NCBI RefSeq assembly: GCF_002884445.1
Contig: NZ_KZ614144.1
Span: 1,220,202 to 1,284,201, forward strand
Direction: 5' to 3'
DNA: 64,000 bases
Source: Paenibacillus castaneae
GTDB lineage: Bacteria; Bacillota; Bacilli; Paenibacillales; Paenibacillaceae
Below are positions 9,287-17,981 of this stretch, in pieces; positions within the stretch are counted from its first letter, which is position 1, and each line of letters opens with the position of its first letter. Position numbers and translations under genes: made by a program. The notes under the pieces were generated by a model, which searched no databases, was not told the origin of the DNA, and saw only the letters and a program-made list of their open reading frames with translations.

Positions 9287-9315
9287 TTGACAAAAAGAGG
9301 CTTCAACTTTATATT
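9287..9315 (+). promoter_or_regulatory. Sigma-A-type promoter of the cytochrome oxidase operon
   Basis: TTGACA at 9287-9292, a 17-base spacer and TATATT at 9310-9315 make a near-consensus promoter. It leaves a leader of about 105 bases before ctaC. Confidence 0.7.
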
Positions 9316-9426
9316 TAATAAGATGAATTTAGTTGCAGGAGTTATAAAACATCTGTGAAACACGCAGTTAGCCGCTTGCCACGTGAATTCAGGCAACTGC
9401 GAAAATGTCAAAAGTGGGGTTGATTA

Positions 9427-10476
9427 ATGATGAAACGGTGGCATTATTTTAAACGGCTAGCGCCGCTTATGGCCATGATGGTACTGGTGCTAGCGGCATG
9501 CGGACGGGCTGATTTGTCTGCGCTAAATCCCCAGGGACCTGTAGCGGAAGAGCAATTCGGACTGATGAAGCTAACGATTGGAATCATGTTGATCGTGGTT
9601 GTTGCTGTGTTTGCGATTTCTTTGTACGTCATTATTCGTTTCCGCAGACGCAAAGGAGACAAAACAATACCGAAGCAAATCGAAGGAAGCCACAAGCTGG
9701 AAATTATTTGGACAGTTATTCCAATTGTTCTGCTTGTTATTCTCGCGGTTCCAACTGTACAATCCGTATTTAATTTAGCTAAGGATTACAGTAAAGACCC
9801 GGATGCGATTCAAGTAGTCGTGACTTCGCACCAATATTGGTGGGAATTCGAATATCCGGATTACGGTATTAAAACAGCGCAAGAGCTTATTATTCCAAAG
9901 GGAAAAACAATCTCCATTAAAGCGAAGTCAGCAGACGTGATTCACTCGTTCTGGGTTCCATCGCTTGCAGGCAAGATTGATACAAACCCTGGTGCTAACG
10001 AAAATATGATGTACTTCTCAGCTCCAAAAGAAGGCGTTTACCTTGGTAAATGTGCCGAGCTTTGCGGTCCTTCACACGGACTAATGGATTTCAAAGTGAA
10101 GTCAGTGGACGAGTCCTCATTCGATCGTTGGGTAGCCGCTATTCAAGAACCTGTAGCTCTTCCTAGTGATCCAGCAGTTGCTGCTGCATTCGAAAGCAAA
10201 TGTCTTGCTTGTCATGCAGTAGGAGATATGGGCGGACCTGCTTATCCTAACTTAACGGGTATCGGAAGCCGTCAATCTGTCGGAGGTATACTTGTTAACA
10301 CCGATGAACCTAAATATAGCAATGAAGGCTCTGTTTATGATAATCTTCACCGTTGGATCAAAAATCCGGATGATGTAAAACCGGGCAACCAAATGGGTAA
10401 AGTCGATTTGACTGAGCAAGAACTTGAAGGCATTGCGAAATATTTATCTGAACTGAAACTTAACTACGAACAATAA
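9427..10476 (+). CDS. ctaC: Cytochrome c oxidase subunit II with fused cytochrome c domain
   Basis: A 349-residue membrane-anchored subunit II of a caa3-type oxidase. It has a lipoprotein-type leader ending at LVLAAC (C25), then two membrane helices (about 45-68 and 90-110). The cupredoxin domain carries the CuA motif KCAELCGPSHGLM (two Cys, His, Met). A C-terminal cytochrome c domain follows with heme motif CLACH and methionine ligand region PGNQMGK. Electrons pass from this heme c through CuA to subunit I. The fusion is the normal arrangement for Bacillus-type caa3 enzymes. It is the first gene of the cta operon, behind a clear promoter. Confidence 0.97.
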   Translation: MMKRWHYFKRLAPLMAMMVLVLAACGRADLSALNPQGPVAEEQFGLMKLTIGIMLIVVVAVFAISLYVIIRFRRRKGDKTIPKQIEGSHKLEIIWTVIPIVLLVILAVPTVQSVFNLAKDYSKDPDAIQVVVTSHQYWWEFEYPDYGIKTAQELIIPKGKTISIKAKSADVIHSFWVPSLAGKIDTNPGANENMMYFSAPKEGVYLGKCAELCGPSHGLMDFKVKSVDESSFDRWVAAIQEPVALPSDPAVAAAFESKCLACHAVGDMGGPAYPNLTGIGSRQSVGGILVNTDEPKYSNEGSVYDNLHRWIKNPDDVKPGNQMGKVDLTEQELEGIAKYLSELKLNYEQ

Positions 10477-10505
10477 TTTATCGGTGATTGAAGGAGGTAC
10501 CTACT

Positions 10506-12398
10506 TTGGCTCATGCGCATACGCATACGGTGAAACGACACAGCGGTCTTATGGACTGGCTGACAACGGTTGACCATAAAAAAATTGGGATTTTGTATTT
10601 GATCGCCGGCGGATTTTTCTTCCTAGTTGGCGGTTTGGAAGCGATATTAATCCGGGTTCAATTATGGAAGCCGCTTAATGACTTTGTTAGCGCGGATACA
10701 TATAACGAGCTAATAACTATGCATGGTACGACTATGATCTTCCTAGCAGCCATGCCGATCTTGTTTGCGCTTATGAATGCGGTTGTACCGCTGCAAATCG
10801 GCGCACGAGACGTTGCGTTTCCTTTCCTTAACTCTTTAGGGTTCTGGACATTTTTGTTTGGTGGTGTCTTGCTTAACGTCAGCTGGTTTACTGGCGGCGC
10901 TCCTGATGCGGGCTGGACATCTTACGCTCCTTTAGCGGGTACGACCTATAACGGCCAGCATGGTGTTGATTACTATGTATTGGGACTTCAGATTGCAGGT
11001 ATTGGTACACTAATCGGGGGTATCAACTTTCTAGCCACGATTATTAATATGAGAGCTCCAGGTATGACGTTTATGCGTATGCCACTATTTACATGGACGG
11101 TCTTCGTAACTTCGGCGCTTATCCTATTCGCATTTCCGGCTCTTGCAGTCGGCCTTGCAGCGCTTATGTTCGATCGACTATTCGATGCCAATTTCTTTGA
11201 TCCATCTGGGGGAGGAAATACCGTCCTCTGGGAGCATATTTTCTGGATATTTGGGCATCCTGAGGTTTATATCCTCATCCTGCCGGCCTTCGGCGTTATT
11301 TCCGAAGTAGTAAGCACGTTCTCTCGCAAGCGTTTGTTCGGTTACAGCTCGATGGTATTCGCTACAATCCTGATTGGCTTCTTGGGCTTCATGGTTTGGG
11401 CGCATCACATGTTCACAGTTGGTCTTGGACCGGTTGCGAATGCTCTGTTCTCGATTGCAACGATGCTTATTGCGATTCCGACAGGTATCAAAATTTTCAA
11501 CTGGTTGTTTACGATGTGGGGCGGTTCCATTAAATTCACAACAGCGAATTTGTTCGCAGTTGGATTTATTCCTACCTTCGTAATGGGCGGCGTTACCGGC
11601 GTCATGCTGGCAGCAGCGCCTGCCGATTTCCAATATCACGATTCTTACTTTGTAGTCGCACATTTCCATTACGTTATTGTTGGCGGATTGGTACTAGGTA
11701 TATTCTCAGGCCTTCATTACTGGTGGCCGAAGATGTTCGGACGTATGCTTAATGAAACGCTAGGCAAATGGACGTTCTGGACATTCTTCATCGGCTTCCA
11801 CATGACATTCTTTGTTCAGCATTTCCTTGGCTTGCTTGGAATGCCGCGTCGTATTTGGACGTATCTGGACGGTCTTGGCTTTAATGAAATGAATATGATT
11901 AGTACAGTGGGCGCATTCTTGATGGGCTTTGGTACAATATTCTTCCTATTGAATATCGTAACTACGGCATTCAAACCCCAAAATGTACCAGCTGACCCTT
12001 GGGAAGACGGTCGTACACTGGAATGGACGATTCCATCTCCACCGCCAGAGTACAACTTTGCTCAAACACCGCTTGTTCGCGGTTATGACGCTTATTGGAA
12101 AGAAAAAATGGATGGTCACAGCGGCATGACGCCTGCTGAACCGCTAGGCCCGATTCATATGCCTTCTCCATCGATTCTGCCGTTCTTCATGGGAGTAGGA
12201 TTGTTTATAGCAGCTCTTGGTTTCATGTACGCTCCAGAATGGGGCAATCTGTTCGGTTCGTTCAAAATGGGCTATGCAGTTGGTATCGTCGGCCTGCTCG
12301 TGCTATTTACTTGCATGGTGCTTCGTTCAGTCATTGACGACCATGGTTTTCATATTGAAGAAGACGAAATTCTTAAAGATATGGGGGGAAAAGCATGA
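10506..12398 (+). CDS. ctaD: Cytochrome c oxidase subunit I
   Basis: The 630-residue catalytic subunit of the proton-pumping heme-copper oxidase. Visible ligands are MHGTTM (heme a histidine), FGHPEVY (CuB histidine and cross-linked tyrosine), WAHHMF (two CuB histidines) and HDSYFVVAHFHYV (heme a3 and a histidines). It has the expected twelve or more transmembrane helices plus a C-terminal extension typical of Bacillus enzymes. I chose TTG at 10506 because AAGGAGGT (10491-10498) sits 7 bases before it; an in-frame TTG at 10488 lies upstream of that ribosome site and cannot use it. The stop codon overlaps the next start as ATGA. Confidence 0.97.
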   Translation: MAHAHTHTVKRHSGLMDWLTTVDHKKIGILYLIAGGFFFLVGGLEAILIRVQLWKPLNDFVSADTYNELITMHGTTMIFLAAMPILFALMNAVVPLQIGARDVAFPFLNSLGFWTFLFGGVLLNVSWFTGGAPDAGWTSYAPLAGTTYNGQHGVDYYVLGLQIAGIGTLIGGINFLATIINMRAPGMTFMRMPLFTWTVFVTSALILFAFPALAVGLAALMFDRLFDANFFDPSGGGNTVLWEHIFWIFGHPEVYILILPAFGVISEVVSTFSRKRLFGYSSMVFATILIGFLGFMVWAHHMFTVGLGPVANALFSIATMLIAIPTGIKIFNWLFTMWGGSIKFTTANLFAVGFIPTFVMGGVTGVMLAAAPADFQYHDSYFVVAHFHYVIVGGLVLGIFSGLHYWWPKMFGRMLNETLGKWTFWTFFIGFHMTFFVQHFLGLLGMPRRIWTYLDGLGFNEMNMISTVGAFLMGFGTIFFLLNIVTTAFKPQNVPADPWEDGRTLEWTIPSPPPEYNFAQTPLVRGYDAYWKEKMDGHSGMTPAEPLGPIHMPSPSILPFFMGVGLFIAALGFMYAPEWGNLFGSFKMGYAVGIVGLLVLFTCMVLRSVIDDHGFHIEEDEILKDMGGKA

Positions 12399-13012
12399 GT
12401 GCACACTCGCATGTAGAAGGGCAATTGCCTCATGAGCCCGAAAAGGCGACCCTCGAGGGACGCAATAAGATATTAGGCTTCTGGTTGTTTCTTGGAGGCG
12501 AAACCGTACTTTTCGGAACATTGTTCTCAGCGTTCCTGGCGCTTCGCCATCAAGTATTAGATGGTCCTACAGCGGATGAGCTATTCGATCTTCCACTGGT
12601 TGCGCTCGCAACAGCATTGCTTTTAACATCAAGCTTGACCAGCGTATTCGCTATTCACGCTCTTCATACGAATAAAGTGAAGGCGTTGATAAGCTGGCTC
12701 ATTGTTACTGTTGTTCTGGGTTTAGCCTTCCTGGGCCTAGAAATTTATGAGTTTACTCACTATATACATGAAGGCCATGGCTTTACAACTAGTGCATTCA
12801 GCTCATCCTTCTATACGCTTGTAGGCTTCCACGGAGCACACGTTGCTTTCGGTATAGTTTGGATAAGCTTGATTATTATGCAGTTGATGAGAAAAGGCTT
12901 GACTGTTGTTACCGCGCCAAAGACATATATAGCTGGTTTGTACTGGCACTTTATCGATGTTGTATGGGTATTTATCTTCACCGTCGTTTACTTGATGGGA
13001 AAGGTGGTATAA
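12395..13012 (+). CDS. ctaE: Cytochrome c oxidase subunit III
   Basis: A 205-residue membrane subunit with five helices, the usual length for Gram-positive subunit III. It shows GFWLFLGGETVLFGTLFSAF near the N terminus, GFHGAHVAFGIVW (with the conserved histidine) and a C-terminal YWHFIDVVWVFIFTVVYL. It overlaps ctaD by four bases, indicating translational coupling, and has GGGGGG before the start. Subunit III stabilises the oxidase and supports proton uptake. Confidence 0.96.
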   Translation: MSAHSHVEGQLPHEPEKATLEGRNKILGFWLFLGGETVLFGTLFSAFLALRHQVLDGPTADELFDLPLVALATALLLTSSLTSVFAIHALHTNKVKALISWLIVTVVLGLAFLGLEIYEFTHYIHEGHGFTTSAFSSSFYTLVGFHGAHVAFGIVWISLIIMQLMRKGLTVVTAPKTYIAGLYWHFIDVVWVFIFTVVYLMGKVV

Positions 13013-13015
13013 TCC

Positions 13016-13333
13016 ATGGCGAGCAATCATACAGCCACAGAGGGAAGCACCAAGCGTTATAAAGTTGAAGGCCCCAAAAAGGCCATCATTTCGTTTATTT
13101 TTTCCGTACTGCTAACATTTCTTGCGTTTGCGACAGTTATCAGCGGAGAAATAAACAAGGATTTTACTTACATCATTTTAATCGGATTGGCTATTCTACA
13201 AGTATTTATTCAAATGGCAGTCTGGATGCATATGAAGGATCGCGGTCATACGTTTGCGATTATCGGAATTTTGATGGGTGTATTTATCGTATTTACTTGC
13301 GTCATTATGGCGGAGTATTGGGCTTGGTGGTAA
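13016..13333 (+). CDS. ctaF: Cytochrome c oxidase subunit IV
   Basis: A 105-residue small membrane subunit with three helices. It shows AIISFIFSVLLTFLAFATVI near residue 25, then IQMAVWMHMKDRGH and a third helix, as in Bacillus CtaF/QoxD-like proteins. It follows ctaE after 3 bases, with AAGGTGG as its ribosome site. It is thought to help assembly of CuB in subunit I. Confidence 0.94.
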   Translation: MASNHTATEGSTKRYKVEGPKKAIISFIFSVLLTFLAFATVISGEINKDFTYIILIGLAILQVFIQMAVWMHMKDRGHTFAIIGILMGVFIVFTCVIMAEYWAWW

Positions 13334-13356
13334 AACCATCATTTGTATGAAGGAGA

Positions 13357-13389
13357 GGAGGGTTCCCAAAGCTGGGTCCCTCCTTTTTT
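13357..13389 (+). terminator. Terminator-like hairpin between ctaF and ctaG
   Basis: ggagggttccc (13357-13367) pairs with gggtccctcc (13374-13383) with one bulge, followed by six Ts. It may lower expression of the assembly genes relative to the structural subunits. Confidence 0.7.
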
Positions 13390-13427
13390 CTAAAATGAGC
13401 TTAATGTAATGGAAAGGAGCTTCCACG

Positions 13428-14324
13428 ATGCTTGGCTTACAGTATTTCCGCTTCGAAGAATTGTGGACCCCAATGTTTCTGTTCGGAATGACGGCAGTCG
13501 TTATTCTATATTTCTACTTAATTGGTCCATGGCGGGAGAAGCATTACCCACAGGAACCAGCAGCGACCCTCCTCCAAAAGGTGATGTTCGTGTCTGCTGC
13601 TATTATGTTTTATTTAGCTCATGGAGGACCTCTTAACTTATTAGGTCATCTTATGTTTACGTTTCATATGATCAATATGTCAGTCTCCTATTTAATCGTA
13701 CCGCCATTAGTATTACTAGGCGTGCCAGGCTTTGTTTGGCGCAAACTATTTTCAGGTTCATTTTGGAAAAAGTTAAGCCCAATGATGAATCCTATTATTA
13801 CATTGGTGCTCTTTAATATGCTTTTTTCCATTTACCATGTTCCTATTGTCCATGACTATGTGATGACGCACTTCTCCGTGCATCGTCTTTATTATTCGGT
13901 GCTGCTCATTACTTCTTTTATGATGTGGTGGCAAATCGCTTGTCCAGTTCCAGAATGGAATCGTTTAACTGACTTGAAGAGAATGGCTTACGTATTTGCG
14001 AATGGTATTTTGTTAACACCGGCATGCGCACTAATTATTTTCGCCACTACCCCTTTGTATGCGATATACAATGATCCGAATGTATGGGTAACGGCAATGG
14101 GATATTGTGTAACAGGGGATCCTAGCAGATTGCTTGATACCTTCAGCGGTCCGCAGTTCTTTAATCTCATGGATGTCGTTGAGGACCAGCAGCTTGGTGG
14201 TATTGTGATGAAACTGGTTCAGGAGTTTATGTACGGTTTTATTTTGGCCTATATTTTCAAACAATGGTTCAAACGTGAACAAACTGAAGATGATTTACCG
14301 AATACGAATACCGGTACGGCTTAG
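13428..14324 (+). CDS. ctaG: Cytochrome c oxidase assembly factor CtaG (Bacillus caa3 type)
   Basis: A 298-residue polytopic membrane protein of the caa3_CtaG family, distinct from the periplasmic Cox11-like CtaG of proteobacteria. It has about seven hydrophobic segments, with histidines in AHGGPLNLLGHLMFTFHM that could bind copper. In Bacillus subtilis, CtaG is needed for active cytochrome caa3. The ATG follows AAAGGAG at a spacing of about 8. It sits directly behind the structural genes and probably shares the operon promoter by read-through of the preceding hairpin. Confidence 0.92.
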   Translation: MLGLQYFRFEELWTPMFLFGMTAVVILYFYLIGPWREKHYPQEPAATLLQKVMFVSAAIMFYLAHGGPLNLLGHLMFTFHMINMSVSYLIVPPLVLLGVPGFVWRKLFSGSFWKKLSPMMNPIITLVLFNMLFSIYHVPIVHDYVMTHFSVHRLYYSVLLITSFMMWWQIACPVPEWNRLTDLKRMAYVFANGILLTPACALIIFATTPLYAIYNDPNVWVTAMGYCVTGDPSRLLDTFSGPQFFNLMDVVEDQQLGGIVMKLVQEFMYGFILAYIFKQWFKREQTEDDLPNTNTGTA

Positions 14325-14354
14325 CCGTCATATTTTTTAATAGGTGGGGTAACG

Positions 14355-14816
14355 TTGAATAGTTTTAATATTATGCCAACAATCAGTACCTTTTTTATCG
14401 TACTAAGCGCAGTACTTGTTGCTATTGGCTGGAGACTGGCGATTAAACGCAGGTTGGTTGAGCATCAGAAGATGATGGTCTATGCAGCAATAGCAGCGTC
14501 TATCTTCTTCATCGTATATGTTTCTCGTACTATATTTGTTGGGAACACCGCATGGGGCGGTCCAGATTGGTTGAAACCATATTATCTTGTTTTCCTGCTG
14601 TTCCATATTGTGCTGGCGACTGTAGCGGCTGTGTTTGGAATAACGACGCTTACGCTTGGATACAAGAAGAAATTTGCAAAGCATCGGAAGTGGGGAAAGG
14701 TGACTTCGCTCATATGGTTTGTTACAGCCATAACAGGAACGATGGTCTATATTCTTCTCTACCTTATGTACCCAGGCGGACATACTAAGCCTGTTATTGA
14801 CGCTATTTTCGGCTAA
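14355..14816 (+). CDS. DUF420 family membrane protein, oxidase assembly (YozB/CtaM type)
   Basis: A 153-residue membrane protein with four to five helices. Conserved histidines are visible in VEHQKMMVYA, LLFHIVLATVA and AKHRKWGKVT, matching the DUF420 family. YozB of Bacillus subtilis and CtaM of Staphylococcus aureus are family members required for heme-copper oxidase maturation. The position right after ctaG fits that role. The start is TTG at 14355, five bases behind AGGTGGGG. A strong terminator ends the operon. Confidence 0.88.
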   Translation: MNSFNIMPTISTFFIVLSAVLVAIGWRLAIKRRLVEHQKMMVYAAIAASIFFIVYVSRTIFVGNTAWGGPDWLKPYYLVFLLFHIVLATVAAVFGITTLTLGYKKKFAKHRKWGKVTSLIWFVTAITGTMVYILLYLMYPGGHTKPVIDAIFG

Positions 14817-14838
14817 AACATTTCAATCATCCCCATTA

Positions 14839-14888
14839 AAAACCGTGCTATCGTAAGAGATTATCTCTTGCATTAGCACGGTTTTATT
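14839..14888 (+). terminator. Rho-independent terminator of the cta operon
   Basis: aaaaccgtgcta (14839-14850) pairs with tagcacggtttt (14874-14885), with an inner stem aagaga/tctctt. A T-rich tail follows. Confidence 0.9.
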
Positions 14889-14906
14889 TTGTTTTGTTGG
14901 AAAGGG

Positions 14907-14935
14907 TTGACATCGTCGTAGTTAGTCAATATACT
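14907..14935 (+). promoter_or_regulatory. Strong sigma-A promoter of the GntR/ABC operon
   Basis: TTGACA at 14907-14912, a 17-base spacer and TATACT at 14930-14935. The -10 hexamer lies inside the left arm of a large dyad, so a bound repressor would block polymerase. Confidence 0.85.
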
Positions 14936-14965
14936 GTGTATAAGGATATATACAGTATATTGACT
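14924..14965. promoter_or_regulatory. Operator dyad, probable binding site of the operon's GntR regulator
   Basis: agtcaatatactgtgtat (14924-14941) and atatacagtatattgact (14948-14965) are inverted repeats matching at 17 of 18 positions, separated by 6 bases. It overlaps the -10 box of the promoter. The operon encodes a YtrA-type GntR repressor, so autoregulation is the likely function. Confidence 0.8.
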
Positions 14966-14990
14966 GTTGATGTTGAGAGGAGAAAATAAT

Positions 14991-15713
14991 GTGAATGTGT
15001 GGAAAGGTGCTTGGTTCCTAGCGAAGCATGAGCTGGCAAAGGATAGATGGAAAAGCTTGATATCGCTTTTGATCGTCGGTTATTTATTGCTATTTACAGT
15101 TCCTTTGTTTTTGGATGCGAATAGTGACGAAACAGGTTCGATTAACTGGGCAATGGATTTTGTTTACTTAACTATTCTTCCTTGTCTAGCCTTTTGCTTC
15201 AACCAGTCGATGATGCGTTATTGGAAAAATGATGCGTATACGCATAAGATAGCGCAGTGGCGAACGATGCCAATATCTTCTAAGCAAATAGCAATTGGCC
15301 GATTGATTCAATTGACAATCGTATTATTTGTAACACAGCTTGTCTTCTTCAGCTTGCAGTACTTAATCGTCTATATGAATGATGTAAATATATCGATAGG
15401 TTACTTTGCTTTATATGGATTGTTATGGTTTGCCTACTCGTTGACGATTGCATCGATGTATGTATATTGGGAGCTTGGCCATACGGGAAAAACGTATTTT
15501 ATAATGAATTTATTGTATATTCTCCTATATCTCATTCTCACGTTGTGCTTGGCTTTACTCAAGATTGGGAATATCGTCATAACCTCCCTCCATTTCATAG
15601 AAGATGGCAATGGCTGGATTGTTCTTGTTGCACTGGCTATAACGGCGTTGGCTTTATTTATAGGAATGAAACGAATAGAAAACCGACTTGAGAAGCGGAG
15701 TTATAGAGCTTAG
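14991..15713 (+). CDS. ABC-2 type transporter permease, YtrC/YtrD-like
   Basis: A 240-residue integral membrane protein with about six helices and no recognisable soluble domain. The N terminus WFLAKHELAKDRWKSL is typical of ABC-2 permeases of this type. I chose GTG 14991 because AGGAG lies 8 bases before it; the in-frame TTG at 14967 lies within the leader right behind the operator. It is first in an operon with a GntR regulator and an ABC ATPase, the gene set seen in ytr-like operons that respond to cell-envelope stress in Bacillus. The substrate is unknown. Confidence 0.82.
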   Translation: MNVWKGAWFLAKHELAKDRWKSLISLLIVGYLLLFTVPLFLDANSDETGSINWAMDFVYLTILPCLAFCFNQSMMRYWKNDAYTHKIAQWRTMPISSKQIAIGRLIQLTIVLFVTQLVFFSLQYLIVYMNDVNISIGYFALYGLLWFAYSLTIASMYVYWELGHTGKTYFIMNLLYILLYLILTLCLALLKIGNIVITSLHFIEDGNGWIVLVALAITALALFIGMKRIENRLEKRSYRA

Positions 15714-15733
15714 ACAATCGAGAAGGAAAGAAG

Positions 15734-16129
15734 GTGAAAGTCATACTGCTGCCGATACAAATAAACGATCAAAGCGCCGAGCCACTATACCATCAGATTG
15801 AAGTTCAATTGCGTGCTTTGATTGTTAGCGGACAGCTAACTGAAGGCACACTGCTTCCATCGATTCGAGAGCTTGCTCAAACGGTAAAATGCAGCGTTAT
15901 AACGGTAAAGCGAGTATATAATGACTTGGAAGCAGAGGGCTTACTGCGAACCAGACAAGGAACCGGCACTTATGTTGCCAAGGTAGGAGAGCTCGAACGT
16001 GATCGTCATCGACTATCTGCCGTGATTGAAGCGTTAGATCAAGCTGTTATAGCCGGAAAGCGCGTGCAGTGTACGGAGAATGAGCTTGAAACCATGTTTA
16101 AGGAAGTCATGAATAAATATTATGAGTGA
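15734..16129 (+). CDS. GntR family transcriptional regulator, YtrA subfamily
   Basis: A 131-residue regulator with an N-terminal winged helix (QSAEPLYHQIEVQLRALIVS, GTLLPSIRELAQTVKCSVIT, VKRVYNDLEAEGLL, RTRQGTGTYVA). Only a short helical tail of about 45 residues follows, as in the YtrA subfamily, which has a dimerising tail and no large effector domain. The start is GTG at 15734 behind AAGGA. It is embedded between a permease gene and its ATPase gene and should bind the dyad at 14924-14965. Members often repress their own transporter operon until envelope-active compounds appear. Confidence 0.92.
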   Translation: MKVILLPIQINDQSAEPLYHQIEVQLRALIVSGQLTEGTLLPSIRELAQTVKCSVITVKRVYNDLEAEGLLRTRQGTGTYVAKVGELERDRHRLSAVIEALDQAVIAGKRVQCTENELETMFKEVMNKYYE

Positions 16130-16144
16130 GGATGGGGGAGAACG

Positions 16145-17074
16145 ATGGTTGAGACGAATGCGATTCAGTTTACAGGCGTAGTACAGAATCGTTCTAAATT
16201 CCGACTTGGTCCGCTAAATATGAGTATACCGAAGGGATTCATTACTGCCATTGTGGGACCGAATGGATGCGGAAAGAGCTCCAGTTTCAGTTTAATGCTC
16301 GATTTAGCTAAACCAGACGAAGGATTGATCGAATTATTAGGTCAAAGATTGGAGCAGGGACCATCAGTAGATTTAAAGAAGCGAATCGGTTATTTGCCGG
16401 AGGAATCCTTATCGCATGAGAACAATATGAAGGCTGCTGCAAAAGCGGAGTTCTATCAATTTTGGTATGAGAGCTGGGATGTGAACCGCTATCGAGAGCT
16501 ATTGCACTTATTGGAGGTTGATGATAATCAGCTCCTTGGCAAAATGTCGAAGGGTATGCGCCGTAAATTTGAATTTGCATTAACGCTGGCACATGGTCCA
16601 GAGCTATTATTGCTCGATGAGCCATCCTCGGGGCTTGATCCATTAGCCTGGAAAACGATGATCAACATTCTTCATCGTTATATGGATCAAGGAGATCGAA
16701 CCATTCTGCTGACCTCCCATATTATTGAAGAAGTGAAACGTCTTGCCGATTTTATCGTATTTATGGATCGTGGAATGGTGCTTGGCATGTATGAGAAGGA
16801 TGAGCTGTTCAGCAGCTGGTTTACTTTATTTGTCACTGGACCTGACCTTTCAGAGAAGCTGGCCGCAACTATGCCAGGACAATGCGGCGTAGATCATGCA
16901 GGCGGAACCACTTATCGTATTACAACAAGTAAAGCTGCGGAGGCGGAGCAATGGTGCGCAAGAGAAGGCTTGCAGCTAGTCAGCAGACAGGCGCTGGAAC
17001 TGGATGAAATTATGAGCGCATTATTATTGCAAAATAGTTTGAGTACAAGATTAAATGAAAAGAGGGGAATTTAG
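16145..17074 (+). CDS. ABC transporter ATP-binding protein, YtrB-like
   Basis: A 309-residue ATPase. The Walker A motif is GPNGCGKSS, the signature is MSKGMRRKFEFA (a variant of LSGGQ), and Walker B is LLLLDEPSSGLDP followed by the H-loop TSHIIEE. About 95 C-terminal residues form an accessory domain seen in YtrB-type and NatA-type ATPases. It probably pairs with the permease at 14991. It follows the GntR gene after 15 bases. The MSKGM signature lacks the usual first LSGG, which is common in this subfamily. Confidence 0.92.
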   Translation: MVETNAIQFTGVVQNRSKFRLGPLNMSIPKGFITAIVGPNGCGKSSSFSLMLDLAKPDEGLIELLGQRLEQGPSVDLKKRIGYLPEESLSHENNMKAAAKAEFYQFWYESWDVNRYRELLHLLEVDDNQLLGKMSKGMRRKFEFALTLAHGPELLLLDEPSSGLDPLAWKTMINILHRYMDQGDRTILLTSHIIEEVKRLADFIVFMDRGMVLGMYEKDELFSSWFTLFVTGPDLSEKLAATMPGQCGVDHAGGTTYRITTSKAAEAEQWCAREGLQLVSRQALELDEIMSALLLQNSLSTRLNEKRGI

Positions 17075-17075
17075 A

Positions 17076-17981
17076 ATGAATCCATTGAAAGTGGAAGGAA
17101 TTGTTAAGCAGTATGGCGACAAAACTGCAGTAAACGGAATTAGCTTTGAAGTTAGCGAAGGAGAGATTTACGGTTTGCTTGGGGCGAATGGTGCCGGCAA
17201 GACGACAACGATGAGAATGGTGCTGGGCCTTATTTATCCGGATGAAGGCCAAATATTGTACAACGGTAAAGCATACAGCAATAATGAATTGCGTAATCTA
17301 GGCTATTTGCCAGAGGAGAGAGGGCTGTATCCAAAGGTTCGCGTGAGTGACCAGCTCATTTATTTGGGACAGCTGCGGGGGATGTCGAAGAAGGATGCTG
17401 ACAAAAACCTTAAGAAATGGTTGGATCGCTTCGAGGTGCCTGAGTATTACAATAAAAAGGTTGAGGAGCTATCCAAAGGAAATCAGCAAAAAATTCAATT
17501 TATCGCAAGCATCATTCATTCGCCGAAAATCGTCATTCTTGATGAGGCATTCAGCGGTCTCGATCCGGTCAACGTAGAGCTGTTGAAATCAACGGTCAAG
17601 GAGCTGCGCGACACTGGAACGAGCATCTTGTTCTCAACCCACAGGATGGAGCATGTAGAGGAGCTTTGTAGAAATATTACGATTCTGCATCGTTCCAATG
17701 TCGTGTTGAAAGGTAGCCTCAAGGATATTAAGAAGCAATTCCCGAAGGAACGCGTTATATTAAACACGGAGAATGAAATAACTGGCCTTAATCAAATTGT
17801 TGGTGTTACGAATGTTGTACGTCATGAATATGGCTATGAGGTTGGCATTGCAAACGAAGCGGTTGGTGGAGATATTTTGCGGCATGCGATGGGGCAATCG
17901 ACCATTACGAGATTTGAAATCAAGGAACCGACATTGAATGAAATATTTATTAAGACGGTAGGCGGTGATAGCCATGAATAG
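17076..17981 (+). CDS. ABC transporter ATP-binding protein, NatA-like
   Basis: A 301-residue ATPase with Walker A GANGAGKTT, signature LSKGNQQKIQFIA, Walker B IVILDEAFSGLDP and H-loop STHRMEHVE. DEAFSGLDP and SKGNQQKIQ are typical of the NatA/YhaQ branch that works with NatB/YhaP permeases. I chose ATG 17076, because AGAGGGG precedes it by about 7 bases and it follows the stop of the previous ATPase directly; an in-frame ATG at 17055 lies inside that gene. It is immediately followed by its likely permease. Sodium export is one known role of NatAB, but substrate assignment here is inference. Confidence 0.93.
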   Translation: MNPLKVEGIVKQYGDKTAVNGISFEVSEGEIYGLLGANGAGKTTTMRMVLGLIYPDEGQILYNGKAYSNNELRNLGYLPEERGLYPKVRVSDQLIYLGQLRGMSKKDADKNLKKWLDRFEVPEYYNKKVEELSKGNQQKIQFIASIIHSPKIVILDEAFSGLDPVNVELLKSTVKELRDTGTSILFSTHRMEHVEELCRNITILHRSNVVLKGSLKDIKKQFPKERVILNTENEITGLNQIVGVTNVVRHEYGYEVGIANEAVGGDILRHAMGQSTITRFEIKEPTLNEIFIKTVGGDSHE

